NCBI RefSeq assembly: GCF_000504285.1
Contig: NZ_KI632511.1
Coordinates: forward strand, 7,360,154 to 7,424,153
DNA length: 64,000 nucleotides
Origin: Actinospica robiniae DSM 44927
GTDB taxonomy: Bacteria; Actinomycetota; Actinomycetes; Streptomycetales; Catenulisporaceae
Direction of reading: 5' to 3'
This document shows, piece after piece, positions 7,853 through 16,664 of the stretch. Made by a program: the position numbers and the translations under genes. Each line of letters starts with the position of its first letter. Within the stretch, counting starts at the first letter, position 1. The notes under the pieces were generated by a model. It did not search any database. It was not told the origin of the DNA and was given only the letters and a program-made list of their open reading frames with translations.

Positions 7853-8677
7853 ATGCCGACCCTCGCCGAGATCACGGCCGTCTTCGACGCCGCCTACCCG
7901 CCCGCCACCGCAGAGTCCTGGGACGCCGTGGGCCTGGTGTGCGGCGATCCGGCGGCCGAGGTGGGCCGGGTGCTGTTCGCCGTCGACCCGGTGGACGCGG
8001 TGATCGACGAGGCCCTCGAATGGGGCGCCGACCTGCTGGTGACGCACCACCCGCTGCTGCTCAAGGCGGTCAACGGGGTGCCCGCGACCACGTTCAAGGG
8101 ACGCTCGGTGCACCGGTTGATCTCGGCCGGCTGCGCCCTGCTGACCGCGCACACCAACGCGGACGTCGCCCGCCCCGGGGTCTCCGACGCGCTCGCCGTC
8201 GCGCTGGGCCTGACCGTGGCCGGACCGATCCTGCCGCTGCGCGGACAGGAGGCGGCCGGACGCCTCGGCCTCGGCCGCTTCGCCGCTCTGCCCGAGCCCG
8301 AGCCGCTGGGCGCTTTCGCCGAGCGTGTCGCCGCGTCGCTGCCGCGTACGTCGGCCGGCGTGCGGGTGGCCGGCGATCTCGGCCGGCCGGTGCGCACCGT
8401 CGCGGTGTGCGGCGGCGCCGGGGACGACCGGGAGCTGCTCGCCGCGGTGCGCGCGGGCGGCGCGGACGTGTACGTCACCGCCGACCTGCGCCACCACCCG
8501 GCGTCCGAGGCGATGGAGGCGGCCCGGTTCGGCGGCGGCCCGGCGCTCGTGGACGTCGCGCACTTCGCCAGCGAGTGGCCCTGGTTGCCGGTCGCCGCGG
8601 CATTGCTGGCAGGCGGTACGGTAGAGACGCGGGTCTCCACGCTCGTCACCGACCCGTGGACCGCGCACACACAGTGA
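7853..8677 (+). CDS. Nif3-like dinuclear metal-centre protein
   Basis: This 274-residue cytosolic protein belongs to the NIF3/DUF34 family, in which a toroidal hexamer holds two metals per subunit. The metal-binding histidines H65-H66 are in VTHHPLLLKA, the HTNAD motif lies near residue 101, and the C-terminal aspartate/histidine/glutamate ligands are in VDVAHFASEWP. The ATG at 7853 fits the family start (MPTLAEITAVFD) and the -10 box. It is followed by the zinc-ribbon gene and the RNase H-phosphatase gene. The same three families are adjacent in Mycobacterium tuberculosis (Rv2228c-Rv2230c), so this is a conserved actinobacterial block. The biochemical role remains debated. Confidence 0.9.
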   Translation: MPTLAEITAVFDAAYPPATAESWDAVGLVCGDPAAEVGRVLFAVDPVDAVIDEALEWGADLLVTHHPLLLKAVNGVPATTFKGRSVHRLISAGCALLTAHTNADVARPGVSDALAVALGLTVAGPILPLRGQEAAGRLGLGRFAALPEPEPLGAFAERVAASLPRTSAGVRVAGDLGRPVRTVAVCGGAGDDRELLAAVRAGGADVYVTADLRHHPASEAMEAARFGGGPALVDVAHFASEWPWLPVAAALLAGGTVETRVSTLVTDPWTAHTQ

Positions 8678-8744
8678 ACCGCCCTGACCGATCCGCCGTG
8701 ATCCGCCGCGATCGCCGGAACGAGCCGCCGAGGAGTACCGCCAC

Positions 8745-9485
8745 GTGAATGCCGAGCCCGCCGACCAGCTGCGCCTGCTCGATCTCCAGGCCCTCGACTC
8801 CAAGCTGGACCAGCTCGCGCACCGGCGCCGCACCCTCCCGAAGCTGTCCGAGCTCGCGACCCTCGACACCCGGCTCGGCCAGCTGCGCGACGTGCACGCG
8901 GTTTCGATGGCCGCGGACTCCGACCTCGCCCGCGAGCAGGCCAAGGCCGAGGCGGACGTGGACCAGGTGCGCAGCCGGGCCGAACGCGACCGCAAGCTGC
9001 TCGAGTCCGGCCGCGGCAGCGCCAAGGACCTGGAGAACCTGCAGCACGAGCTCGAGTCCCTGGCGAAGCGTCAGTCCGCGCTCGAGGACGTGGTGCTCGA
9101 GGTGATGGAGAAGGTCGAGACCTCCTCGGCGCGCACGGCGAAGCTCGCGGCCGACCGGGCCGAGGTCGAGGGCGAGCGCGGCCGGGTGGCGCACGAGCTC
9201 GCCGGCGAGCAGGCGGGCCTGGACAAGGACACCGAGTTCACCAAGGGCCAGCGCGAGCTGGCCGCGGCCGGCATCCCGGCCGACCTGATGGCGCTCTACG
9301 AGAAGCTGCGCGGCCAGTACAACGGCGTGGGCGTGGCCGCGATCGTGCGCCGCCGCTGCCAGGCCTGCCAGATCGAGCTCGACATCGCCGAGGTCAACGC
9401 GGCCAAGTCGGCGCCGGCGGACGCGATCCTGCGCCACGACTCGTGCCGCCGCATCCTGGTGCGCACCGGCGACTCCGGCCTCTAA
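8745..9485 (+). CDS. Coiled-coil protein with C-terminal zinc ribbon (Rv2229c family)
   Basis: Of the 246 residues, about 1-190 are a long charged coiled coil (repeated Leu heptads and many E/K/R). A C4-type zinc-ribbon domain follows at about 200-240. The ribbon reads CQACQIELDIAEVNA, then LRHDSCRRILV. The ligands would be C205, C208, H231 and C234, so a histidine stands where family members usually have a cysteine. The GTG start has AGGAG nine bases upstream. The stop is 15 bases before the RNase H-phosphatase gene, so the two are co-transcribed. The function is not established; a scaffold or nucleic-acid-binding role is often suggested. Confidence 0.87.
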   Translation: MNAEPADQLRLLDLQALDSKLDQLAHRRRTLPKLSELATLDTRLGQLRDVHAVSMAADSDLAREQAKAEADVDQVRSRAERDRKLLESGRGSAKDLENLQHELESLAKRQSALEDVVLEVMEKVETSSARTAKLAADRAEVEGERGRVAHELAGEQAGLDKDTEFTKGQRELAAAGIPADLMALYEKLRGQYNGVGVAAIVRRRCQACQIELDIAEVNAAKSAPADAILRHDSCRRILVRTGDSGL

Positions 9486-9500
9486 GGGCTCGAACACGGT

Positions 9501-10655
9501 ATGCGCACACTGATCATCGAGGCGGACGGCGCCTCCCGCGGCAACCCGGGGGAGGCCTCGTACGGGGCCGTGGTCGAGGACGAGGACACCGGTGAGCTGC
9601 TCGCCGAGCTCGCCGAGTACCTCGGCCGCGCGACCAACAACGTGGCCGAATACCGGGGCCTGATCGCCGGGCTCGAGGCCGCGGCCGCGATCGACCCGCG
9701 GGCCCGGGTCAAGGTGAGGATGGACTCCAAGCTCGTGGTGGAGCAGATGTCAGGGCGCTGGCAGGTCAAGCACCCGGACATGAAGCCGCTGGCCGAACGC
9801 GCCCGGGGGGTCCTGCCGGACGCCGAGGTGACGTACGAGTGGATCCCGCGCAACCTCAACGGCCACGCCGACCGGCTGGCCAACGAGGCCCTGGACGCGG
9901 CGGCCGCGGGGCGCGCGTGGGTCTCGCCGACGCCGCTGCGGGTCGGGTCCGGCGCGGCGGCCGCAACCACTGCGGCGCAGGCCGCGGCTCCCGTCTCCGC
10001 CAAGTCCCAGGTCGCCTGGTCCCCGGACCTCGGCCGCCCCACCCGGCTGCTGCTGCTGCGCCACGGCGTGACCCCGCTGACCCTGGAGAAGCGCTTCGCC
10101 GGCATCGGCGACCCGCCGCTCGTCGAGGCCGGGCAGGAGCAGGCCCGCCGCGCCGCCGAACGGCTGCGGGCCGATGTCCGCTACGGACCGGTGGACGCGA
10201 TCGTCGCCTCGCCGCTGCGGCGCACCCTGGCCACCGCCGAGGCCGTCGCCCGTGCGGTCGGCCTGCCGGTCGAGCCCGAGCCGGGCGTGCGCGAGATCGA
10301 CTTCGGCCTGTTCGAGGGCCTGACCTTCGCCGAGACGCACGAGCATTATCCCTCCGAGCTCTCCGCCTTCCTCGGCTCGGCCGAGGTCGCGCCGCCGCAG
10401 GGGGAGACGCTGGCCGCGCTCGCCCGCCGGGCCGTCGAGGCCAAGGACCGGCTCGTCGCCCGCTACCCGCGCCAGACCGTGCTGGTGGTCACGCACGTCA
10501 CGCCGATCAAGGCACTGGTGTGCGCGGCGCTCGGCGCACCGCTGTCCGCGGTCAACCGGATGGAGCTGGCCGCGGCCTCGCTCAGCGTCATCGACTACTA
10601 CGACGACGGCCTGTGCAACGTCCGCTGCGTCAACGACACCGCGCACCTGGACTGA
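9501..10655 (+). CDS. Bifunctional RNase H type I / histidine phosphatase (alpha-ribazole phosphatase-like)
   Basis: This 384-residue protein fuses two enzymes. Residues 1-135 are RNase HI, with catalytic acids D9 (EADGASRGNPG), E50, D75 and D124 (NGHADRLANEAL), for removing RNA from RNA:DNA hybrids. An Ala-rich linker (about 150-175) leads to a phosphoglycerate-mutase-like domain from about 182, with R187-H188-G189 in LLLLRHGVTPLT as the phospho-histidine motif. The M. tuberculosis relative Rv2228c has RNase H and CobC-type phosphatase activity. The phosphatase half may therefore complete the lower ligand of cobalamin, matching cobQ, cobD and cobC at 16665-20372. Confidence 0.93.
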   Translation: MRTLIIEADGASRGNPGEASYGAVVEDEDTGELLAELAEYLGRATNNVAEYRGLIAGLEAAAAIDPRARVKVRMDSKLVVEQMSGRWQVKHPDMKPLAERARGVLPDAEVTYEWIPRNLNGHADRLANEALDAAAAGRAWVSPTPLRVGSGAAAATTAAQAAAPVSAKSQVAWSPDLGRPTRLLLLRHGVTPLTLEKRFAGIGDPPLVEAGQEQARRAAERLRADVRYGPVDAIVASPLRRTLATAEAVARAVGLPVEPEPGVREIDFGLFEGLTFAETHEHYPSELSAFLGSAEVAPPQGETLAALARRAVEAKDRLVARYPRQTVLVVTHVTPIKALVCAALGAPLSAVNRMELAAASLSVIDYYDDGLCNVRCVNDTAHLD

Positions 10656-10735
10656 GCCGGCAGCTGGGCTGAGCCGGCACCCGGCCTGACCATGCGCTCT
10701 CGGCCTGGTCAGGCGGCGACGTCCTCAGCGGATTC

Positions 10736-11518
10736 TCACAGCTCGCTCACTACGATATCCAGGGGCGTGGGCGAGGATGCCTTCGCCGGTTCCGGCCCCG
10801 GCTCGACGGTGAAGCCGAGGTCGCGGACGAGGTCCACGAACTCCTCGGGCTTGGCCGGGTGCTGTCCCGACTCGACCAGTGCCCGGGCGAGACGGCCCTT
10901 CGTGGCCTTGTTGAAGTGCGAGATGACCTTGCGGACGGTCCGCCCGCCCGCCTGGTACTCCTGCAGCACTCGGACGCTCACGGCGTTCGCCCCGGGCTGC
11001 CAGTGCGCGGCGTACGCGCCGGAGCGGAGGTCGACCACCAGCTCGTCGCCGACGTGCGCGGCCAGCGGCTCGCGCAGGGCCTTGCGCCAGGCGGCGCTGA
11101 CCGAGCCCACGCCGGGCAGCTTCACACCGGCGGAACAGCGGTAGTGCGGGATCCGGTCGCCCGGCCGCAGCACACCCCAGAGACCGGAGAAGATCAGCAC
11201 GTGATCCAGGGCGAGGCCGCGCCCGCGCAGCGCGGGCAGGCCGAAGGGATCGTAGAGCACGCCGGCGTACACGTCGGCGGCCGCTGCGGCGCCGGCCCTG
11301 GCCAGCACCTGGTTGTGCGCCAGCTCGCCGGCCTGTCCGGCGCTCAGGCCCAACACGCCGAGCGCGTCCTGCGCCGGACCGCCGCACAGCCGGATCAGAC
11401 TGTCCCGCAGGGCCAGCCGCGTCTCGGCGAGCTCCGGCAGGACCAGGGAACCGAGCTCGGTCGGAGCCGCGTCACCTGGAAAGGCCTTGGATTCCGAAGG
11501 TGGAATGAAGATAAACAT
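10736..11518 (-). CDS. yaaA: Peroxide stress protein YaaA (UPF0246)
   Basis: This 260-residue protein begins MFIFIPPSESKAFPGDA, the conserved N-terminus of the YaaA/DUF328 family (PPSE-K). Later family stretches are YDPFGLPAL, FSGLWGVLRPGDRIPHYR and SHFNKATKGRLAR. In E. coli YaaA limits free iron and protects DNA during hydrogen peroxide stress, and it binds DNA through a helix-hairpin-helix-like fold. I set the start at the family methionine (11518); the open frame continues 51 codons upstream with no homologous residues. It is convergent with the RNase H gene. Confidence 0.88.
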   Translation of the reverse strand: MFIFIPPSESKAFPGDAAPTELGSLVLPELAETRLALRDSLIRLCGGPAQDALGVLGLSAGQAGELAHNQVLARAGAAAAADVYAGVLYDPFGLPALRGRGLALDHVLIFSGLWGVLRPGDRIPHYRCSAGVKLPGVGSVSAAWRKALREPLAAHVGDELVVDLRSGAYAAHWQPGANAVSVRVLQEYQAGGRTVRKVISHFNKATKGRLARALVESGQHPAKPEEFVDLVRDLGFTVEPGPEPAKASSPTPLDIVVSEL

Positions 11519-11664
11519 CGTGGAACGGTTCCGTGATAGAGCGACGATGGGCGAACCCACCTTAGCCGGGAACCATATGCTTTCGCCGGTCCCAAGTGCC
11601 GGAACGGACGATGACGATCCGTCAGGCCACACCGTCACCAGCCGGGGAGAAGAAGGCACCTCAC

Positions 11665-13068
11665 ATGTCATCCACCCGTAGACGCACCGTCACGGCCCTG
11701 ATCGTCTGGTTCCTGACTCGGGCTGTGCTCTACGTCACGGCCACCGGCCACTTCCTGCGCAGCTGGGGCAAGCCCAGTGTCGGCGACATCGCGCTCTACA
11801 TGAACTGGGCGCACAAGTCGCTTCAGTACGGCAACATCCCGGTCGACACGAAGTGGCAGTACCCGCCGCTGCTCGCGCCGATCCTGGAGATCCCGCAGTG
11901 GATCGAGAACGCGGTCGGCCTGAGGTACCAGTCCGGGTTCACCGTGATGACCTTCACCGCCGACGCGGTGATCACCGTGCTGCTGCTGTGGACCGCGGCG
12001 CACCGCGACGTGTGGTCCGGCCCCTGGTACTGGATCGCCGGGGTCCCGCTGCTCGGCCCGATAGTCTACGGCCGCTACGACCTGTTCCCGGCCCTGTTCG
12101 TCGTGTTCGCGCTGGTACTGCTGGGCAAGGGCGTCCCGCACGCGCTGGCCGAGGGCGCCGACGACGGGCACCAGCGCCGCAAGCGCTGGCTGGCCGGCGC
12201 GTTGATCGGCCTCGGCGCCGCGGTGAAGATCTGGCCCGGGCTGGCCGTGTTCGGCCTGCCGCGCACCAAGCGCGGCCGGGAGACCATCATCGCCGCGATC
12301 GCGGCCATCGTGGCCTCCACCGCGCTGCTCTCGCTCTTCTACACGCACACGATGAGCTTCGTCGGCAACGAGGGCGGGCGCGGCATCGAGATCGAGTCCG
12401 TCTGGGGCGTGCTGCTGCTGGCGGGCAAGCGGGCCGGGCTGTGGCACGTGAACTCGAGGGTGCTCTACGGCTCGTACCAGGCCGTCCCCAGCGCCCAGGG
12501 TTACGTCGTGACCATCGTGAACGTGGCCTACTACGTGTCGCTGGCCGCGACGGTCATCGGGTTCGCGCTGATGGCCTACTGGTGGTGGCGCAAGACGTGG
12601 CGCCCCGCGGTGGTCGCGGACGCGACCTTCGTGGCCACGCTGCTGATGATCGTCACGAGCCGGGTGATCAGCCCGCAGTACATGATCTGGGTGCTCGCCG
12701 TCGCGGGCTTCTGCCTGCTCTACAAGGACACCACCCAGCGCCGGAGCGCGCTGCTGGTCCTGATCGCGCTGCCGCTGACCCAGTACGAGTTCCCGTTCGG
12801 CTTCCAGTCGCTGATCCGCGCCCACGTCTTCGCCGTGCTGGCGGTCATCGCGCGCGACGCGCTGCTGGTCGCCGCGACGTACATCGGCTACCGCGATCTG
12901 TGGGCCTCCACGGTCGAGGGCGCGTTCCTGCCGCGGCGCCTGCGCGCCGTCTTCGGCCGGGGCGGCGCGCGCGGCGGGAGCGCCGCCGAGGAGCCGGCTG
13001 CCGCCGCCCTCGGCATCCAGCGCCCGGCGCCCGCGAGCGAGTCCGAGGCCGAGCCCGCCCAGGCCTGA
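11665..13068 (+). CDS. GT87 (DUF2029) polyprenol-phosphate-mannose-dependent mannosyltransferase-like protein
   Basis: This integral membrane protein of about 467 residues has 10 or more hydrophobic segments. The first periplasmic loop carries SVGDIALYMNWAHKSLQYGN and a KWQYPPLLAP stretch, the acidic-residue loop and YPP motif seen in GT-C enzymes such as PimE, which use polyprenyl-phosphate mannose. VYGRYDLFPALFVVFAL follows in the next loop. The C-terminal 50 residues are Ala/Gly/Glu-rich and probably cytoplasmic. The ATG at 11665 has a GAAGAAGG ribosome site; upstream in-frame ATGs exist. The acceptor (a lipid or wall mannan) is unknown. It converges on a second GT87 gene across a strong hairpin. 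Confidence 0.8.
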   Translation: MSSTRRRTVTALIVWFLTRAVLYVTATGHFLRSWGKPSVGDIALYMNWAHKSLQYGNIPVDTKWQYPPLLAPILEIPQWIENAVGLRYQSGFTVMTFTADAVITVLLLWTAAHRDVWSGPWYWIAGVPLLGPIVYGRYDLFPALFVVFALVLLGKGVPHALAEGADDGHQRRKRWLAGALIGLGAAVKIWPGLAVFGLPRTKRGRETIIAAIAAIVASTALLSLFYTHTMSFVGNEGGRGIEIESVWGVLLLAGKRAGLWHVNSRVLYGSYQAVPSAQGYVVTIVNVAYYVSLAATVIGFALMAYWWWRKTWRPAVVADATFVATLLMIVTSRVISPQYMIWVLAVAGFCLLYKDTTQRRSALLVLIALPLTQYEFPFGFQSLIRAHVFAVLAVIARDALLVAATYIGYRDLWASTVEGAFLPRRLRAVFGRGGARGGSAAEEPAAAALGIQRPAPASESEAEPAQA

Positions 13069-13126
13069 CCGGGCGGCGCTGCCCGAGGCGCTCGGGAACC
13101 CGAGCGTCCAGGCGTCCAGACGCGAA

Positions 13127-13164
13127 GCGGCCCGGCAACCCGTCCGTTCGGGTTGCCGGGCCGC
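13127..13164. terminator. Bidirectional terminator between the two GT87 genes
   Basis: GCGGCCCGGCAACCC (13127-13141) and its exact complement (13150-13164) form a perfect 15-base-pair stem with an eight-base loop. It lies between two convergent genes and can serve both. Confidence 0.85.
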
Positions 13165-13191
13165 TGCGTCGTCACCGGGCCGGTGCCGGCC

Positions 13192-14523
13192 CTAGCGCCC
13201 CGTCTGGGCTACGGCCGATTCGTGCTCGGCGTACTCGGGCCGCGAGGAGACCTCGGCCGGCGGCCGCGCGGGTACCGCGGGCGGCGGGTTCTTGCCGAAG
13301 GCGACGAGGAAGACCGCCGCCACGCCGACCCAGACGTACGCGCTGCCGATGGCCTGCTCCCACAGCGCCCAGCCGTACTCGCGGTTCAACGTGTGCGGGA
13401 ACCAGACCTGCGGCTCGGACAGGTACACCGCCGCGACCGCCGCGGTGATCCAGAAGTACTTCGAGCCCGCGCCCCAGCGCCACAGCCGCCGTCCGCGCAC
13501 CAGCGCGCACAGCAGGACCGGCGCGCACCACACCCAGTGGTGCGACCAGGAGACCGGCGAGACCAGCAGCTGCGTGCAGGCCGTGATGGCGACCGCGGTG
13601 ACCGTGCGCCCCTGCCGGGCCAATCGGCGCACGGCGATGAAGGCGAGCGCGGCGACGAGGGCGGACAGGACGAGCCAGGTCGCGGTCTCGGTGGAGCCGG
13701 ACAGGTGCGCGCGGTCGAGCACCCCGGTGAGCGACTGGTTCCCGGAGAACACGCCCGGGCCTATCCGGCCGGTCTGGAACATCGTCTTGGTCCAGTACTC
13801 CCACGAGTCGTGCGGCGCGAGGGCGAACCCGATCAGCCCTATCGTGACGAAGCCGCCGAGCACGCTCAGGCAGCCCTTCCAGTCCTTGCGCGCGACGAAG
13901 TAGAGCAGGAACACCATCGGGGTCAGCTTGAGCGCGCCGGCGACGCCGGTCAGCGTGCCGCGCGGCCAGCCCACCTTTCGCCCGCGCACGGTGAACCAGG
14001 TGCTCGGCAGCAGGCAGTCGCACGCGACCAGCGCCATCAGCACGATGTTGATCTGCCCGTACGCCAGCGTCGTGCGCACCGGCTCCAGCAGCACCGCCAG
14101 CGGCAGCAGCGTCATCGCCAGGCGCCAGGTGCCGCGCCCCGCGGCCAGCTTGGTGGCCCGGAAGAACAACGCCAGCACGCACACCAGCAGCGCCAGGCTC
14201 ACCCCGGTCATCAGCACGCCGGCCAGGGTGGAGGAGACCACGGCCAGCGGGGACATCACGATGGCCGAGATCGGCGGATAGGTGAACGGCTCCGGCAGCC
14301 CGCCCTGGGTCTCCGGCAGCCGGCCGTAGAGGTCATGGTTGTCCAGCCAGGCCTTCGCGCCGATCCGATAGACGTCCAGGTCCAGCCGATAGACCCCGAG
14401 GTTGAGCGACCCGTGCTGCCAGGTCAGTAGGCACGCGCAGAACACCAGCAGCACCAAAGCCGTCAGGATGCCCTGACGACGGCTCGGCCGGCGCCGGGCG
14501 GACGAGAACGCCACCCGCTCCAC
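13192..14523 (-). CDS. GT87 (DUF2029) alpha-mannosyltransferase-like membrane protein
   Basis: This 443-residue polytopic membrane protein contains LDVYRIGAKAWLDNHDLYG and PEPFTYPPISAIVMSPLAVV, which are close to the first loop of PimE/MptC-type polyprenol-phosphate-mannose mannosyltransferases. The aspartate of the LDVY stretch (about residue 50) corresponds to the catalytic aspartate of this GT-C group. SPVSWSHHWVW near residue 310 matches the conserved second loop. The annotated GTG at 14523 has its ribosome site pressed against it. An in-frame GTG four codons later sits six bases behind GGAG and may be the true start. It belongs with manC (28149), which supplies GDP-mannose. Confidence 0.85.
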   Translation of the reverse strand: MERVAFSSARRRPSRRQGILTALVLLVFCACLLTWQHGSLNLGVYRLDLDVYRIGAKAWLDNHDLYGRLPETQGGLPEPFTYPPISAIVMSPLAVVSSTLAGVLMTGVSLALLVCVLALFFRATKLAAGRGTWRLAMTLLPLAVLLEPVRTTLAYGQINIVLMALVACDCLLPSTWFTVRGRKVGWPRGTLTGVAGALKLTPMVFLLYFVARKDWKGCLSVLGGFVTIGLIGFALAPHDSWEYWTKTMFQTGRIGPGVFSGNQSLTGVLDRAHLSGSTETATWLVLSALVAALAFIAVRRLARQGRTVTAVAITACTQLLVSPVSWSHHWVWCAPVLLCALVRGRRLWRWGAGSKYFWITAAVAAVYLSEPQVWFPHTLNREYGWALWEQAIGSAYVWVGVAAVFLVAFGKNPPPAVPARPPAEVSSRPEYAEHESAVAQTGR

Positions 14524-14643
14524 CCCCTTGGGTCCGCCCCGGCTCAGGGCGCGATTGTGATCGAAACAACGTCGATCGTAGCCGAATCGCGACTCGTGCT
14601 CCTTACCGGCACCGCCCGTGCGCCCCCGGACCGCTCAGCGGCC

Positions 14644-16128
14644 TCAGTTTCTCGCGGAGGAGCGGGATTCCGGTCTCCTGACGGAGGATCCGCCCAGCGC
14701 GCCACGAGGTGGCAGCGGCCCCAGTGGCACACTCGCCTCCTTCGAGGTTGCGCCCGTCCGGGTGACCTGCAGGACAGGCGCCCGGGCGGAACCGGTGACG
14801 GCCACCCGGTAGCCGAGCCCGGCCCAGCCGAACACGTCCACCGCCCGGGCCGGTGCCAGTTGCGTGGCCGTGCCGCCCCGCACGATCCGGGCCACCGGCC
14901 GGCCGGCCGGCACGACGGTGGCGGTGCCGAGCGCCTTCTCCGCGCTGCCGACCAGCTTGAGCGAGGCGCTCAACGCGGACCACGGAGTGCCGGTGCTGCC
15001 CGGCAGGCCGAGCACGATGCCGAGGATGGTCACGGTCCGCCCGTCCACCGTGTAGTGGGCGGAGAAGAGCAGGCAGGAGCCGGCGGCCGCGGTGGTGCCG
15101 GTCTTGATCCCGTCGATCGAGTACCCGCCGAGGTCCTCGTTGTAGTTGTGCACCCAGCCGGCCACCGGCACCTTGGCGTCGCGCTCGGCGACGATCGAGG
15201 TGAGCGCGGGGACCTTCTCCACCGCCTCGGCCAGCTTGAGCTGATCGGCCATGGTCGAGACGGTGCTCGCGGCCAGGCCGGCCGGATCGGTGTAGTCGGT
15301 CCTGGTCATGCCGAGCGCGCGGGCCTCGCCGTTCATCTTGTCCAGGAAGGCGTCGACCGAGCCCGCGTCCCACTGGGCGAGGATGTCGGCCATGTCGCCG
15401 GCCGAGGCGAGCAGCATCGCCTCCAGCGCCTGGCGCTCGGTCAGCTTCTCGCCGGTGCGCACCGGCACCGCCGACTCGTCCTGCGCTATCGCCTTGGCGT
15501 ACTCGGCGGCCTCGGCGGCGGTCAGGGTGAGCGTGGGCCCGGAACCGGTCTCGCTCATCGGGTGGTCGCGCAGCACGACGTACGCCGTCATCGTCTTGGT
15601 GATGCTGGCGATCGCGACCCGCTTGTCCATCGAGCCGTGATGCCCCATCAGCCCGTAGCCGTCGACCTCGATCGCCGCCAGCCCGGAGGAGGCGAAGGTC
15701 AACGCGGGCGAGCCGCCGGGGAAGACGAAGTCCTCCGCCGCGCTCTGCACCAGCTCGGCCGGCGGCTCGGCCGTGCTGCGCCCGTCCGATGCCAGCGTGC
15801 TGCCGGTCAGCGTCTGCCCCGGCCCGCTGGTCAGCCCCCACAGCCCGGCGCCGAGGGTGCCGAAGACGACCAGCGCCAGACCGAGCGCCAGACTCTCCCG
15901 GCTGCCCCAGAACGCCGGCCTCGGCAGGCGGTCCGTGCGCACCGGCTGCCAGTGCAGCCCGGAGAGCTCCCGTGCGACCCGTCGGCGGAGCCGGCCGGCC
16001 TGACGGCTGAAGCGATCGAGCACCTTTCCTCGGCTTTCCCTCGGCCCGCTGTGCTGTTGCCTGTTGTTCCGTTGTTCTTCGCTCGTGCCGCTGCCGCTGC
16101 CGCTGCCGCTGCCGCTGCCCGGATCCAC
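14644..16128 (-). CDS. D-alanyl-D-alanine carboxypeptidase-like protein (S11), membrane anchored
   Basis: This 494-residue protein has a low-complexity start (Gly-Ser repeat, residues 4-14), a basic cytoplasmic segment and one transmembrane helix (about 80-100), followed by an extracellular penicillin-binding domain. The active-site serine and lysine are S175 and K178 (SITK), and the third motif is K342-T-G344. The second motif should be S-x-N but reads S242-A-G244, followed by D. The domain would trim stem peptides in peptidoglycan; losing the asparagine may lower or change activity. The GTG start has AAAGGA about ten bases upstream. I see no C-terminal amphipathic anchor. Confidence 0.85.
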   Translation of the reverse strand: MDPGSGSGSGSGSGTSEEQRNNRQQHSGPRESRGKVLDRFSRQAGRLRRRVARELSGLHWQPVRTDRLPRPAFWGSRESLALGLALVVFGTLGAGLWGLTSGPGQTLTGSTLASDGRSTAEPPAELVQSAAEDFVFPGGSPALTFASSGLAAIEVDGYGLMGHHGSMDKRVAIASITKTMTAYVVLRDHPMSETGSGPTLTLTAAEAAEYAKAIAQDESAVPVRTGEKLTERQALEAMLLASAGDMADILAQWDAGSVDAFLDKMNGEARALGMTRTDYTDPAGLAASTVSTMADQLKLAEAVEKVPALTSIVAERDAKVPVAGWVHNYNEDLGGYSIDGIKTGTTAAAGSCLLFSAHYTVDGRTVTILGIVLGLPGSTGTPWSALSASLKLVGSAEKALGTATVVPAGRPVARIVRGGTATQLAPARAVDVFGWAGLGYRVAVTGSARAPVLQVTRTGATSKEASVPLGPLPPRGALGGSSVRRPESRSSARN

Positions 16129-16292
16129 GGCCCGAGATCCTTTGCCTTCATGACGTCCGACCCCGCACCGCGGTTGCCCCGACGAGACAACCGCTTGGCA
16201 AATGGTCGGAATTCACCCGTTTGCCACAATTCCTGAGGGGGCATCAGATCGGCAGTACACGCATCAAGGCACTTGTATCCAGGGGAGGGTCG

Positions 16293-16661
16293 GTGGACCT
16301 CACGGTACTCACCTACGTCGTCTATCTGCTGTTGTCCGTCCTGCTGACCGTCTGGGTGGCGCGCACGCTCAGCCGGACCGGCCACGTGTTCCTGGTGGCC
16401 CTGCTGCGCGGGGACGAGACCGTGGCCGGGGCGGTCAACCGGCTGCTGGTGGTCGGGTTCTATCTGCTCGACCTCGGCTTCGTCACATTGTTCATGCGCA
16501 TCGGCGGCACCGTCGGCTCGATCCGGGCGTGTTTCGAGGCTCTCTCGGTCAAGATCGGTACGGTGCTACTCGTGCTCGGAGTCTTCCATCTGCTCAACGT
16601 CTACCTGCTCGCCCGCATCCGGCGCCGTTCGGCCCGCGTGCCGGAGAGGGAGCCGGCGTGA
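16293..16661 (+). CDS. Small integral membrane protein, unknown
   Basis: This encodes 122 residues from a GTG preceded by GGGGAGGG. Three hydrophobic segments are visible (about residues 4-22, 43-65 and 78-100), with VWVARTLSRTGHVFL and a basic RIRRRSARVPERE tail. It is convergent with cobQ, whose stop is three bases away. I do not recognise the family and there is no functional clue. Confidence 0.65.
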   Translation: MDLTVLTYVVYLLLSVLLTVWVARTLSRTGHVFLVALLRGDETVAGAVNRLLVVGFYLLDLGFVTLFMRIGGTVGSIRACFEALSVKIGTVLLVLGVFHLLNVYLLARIRRRSARVPEREPA

Positions 16662-16664
16662 GGT

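Noticed and set aside
11522-11532. GGAAC-G-GTTCC inverted repeat next to the yaaA start
   Set aside because: Five-base arms are too short to call an operator without support.
16083-16114. Short CTGCCG tandem repeat near the carboxypeptidase start
   Set aside because: It encodes the Gly-Ser run at the protein's N-terminus and is ordinary low-complexity coding sequence.
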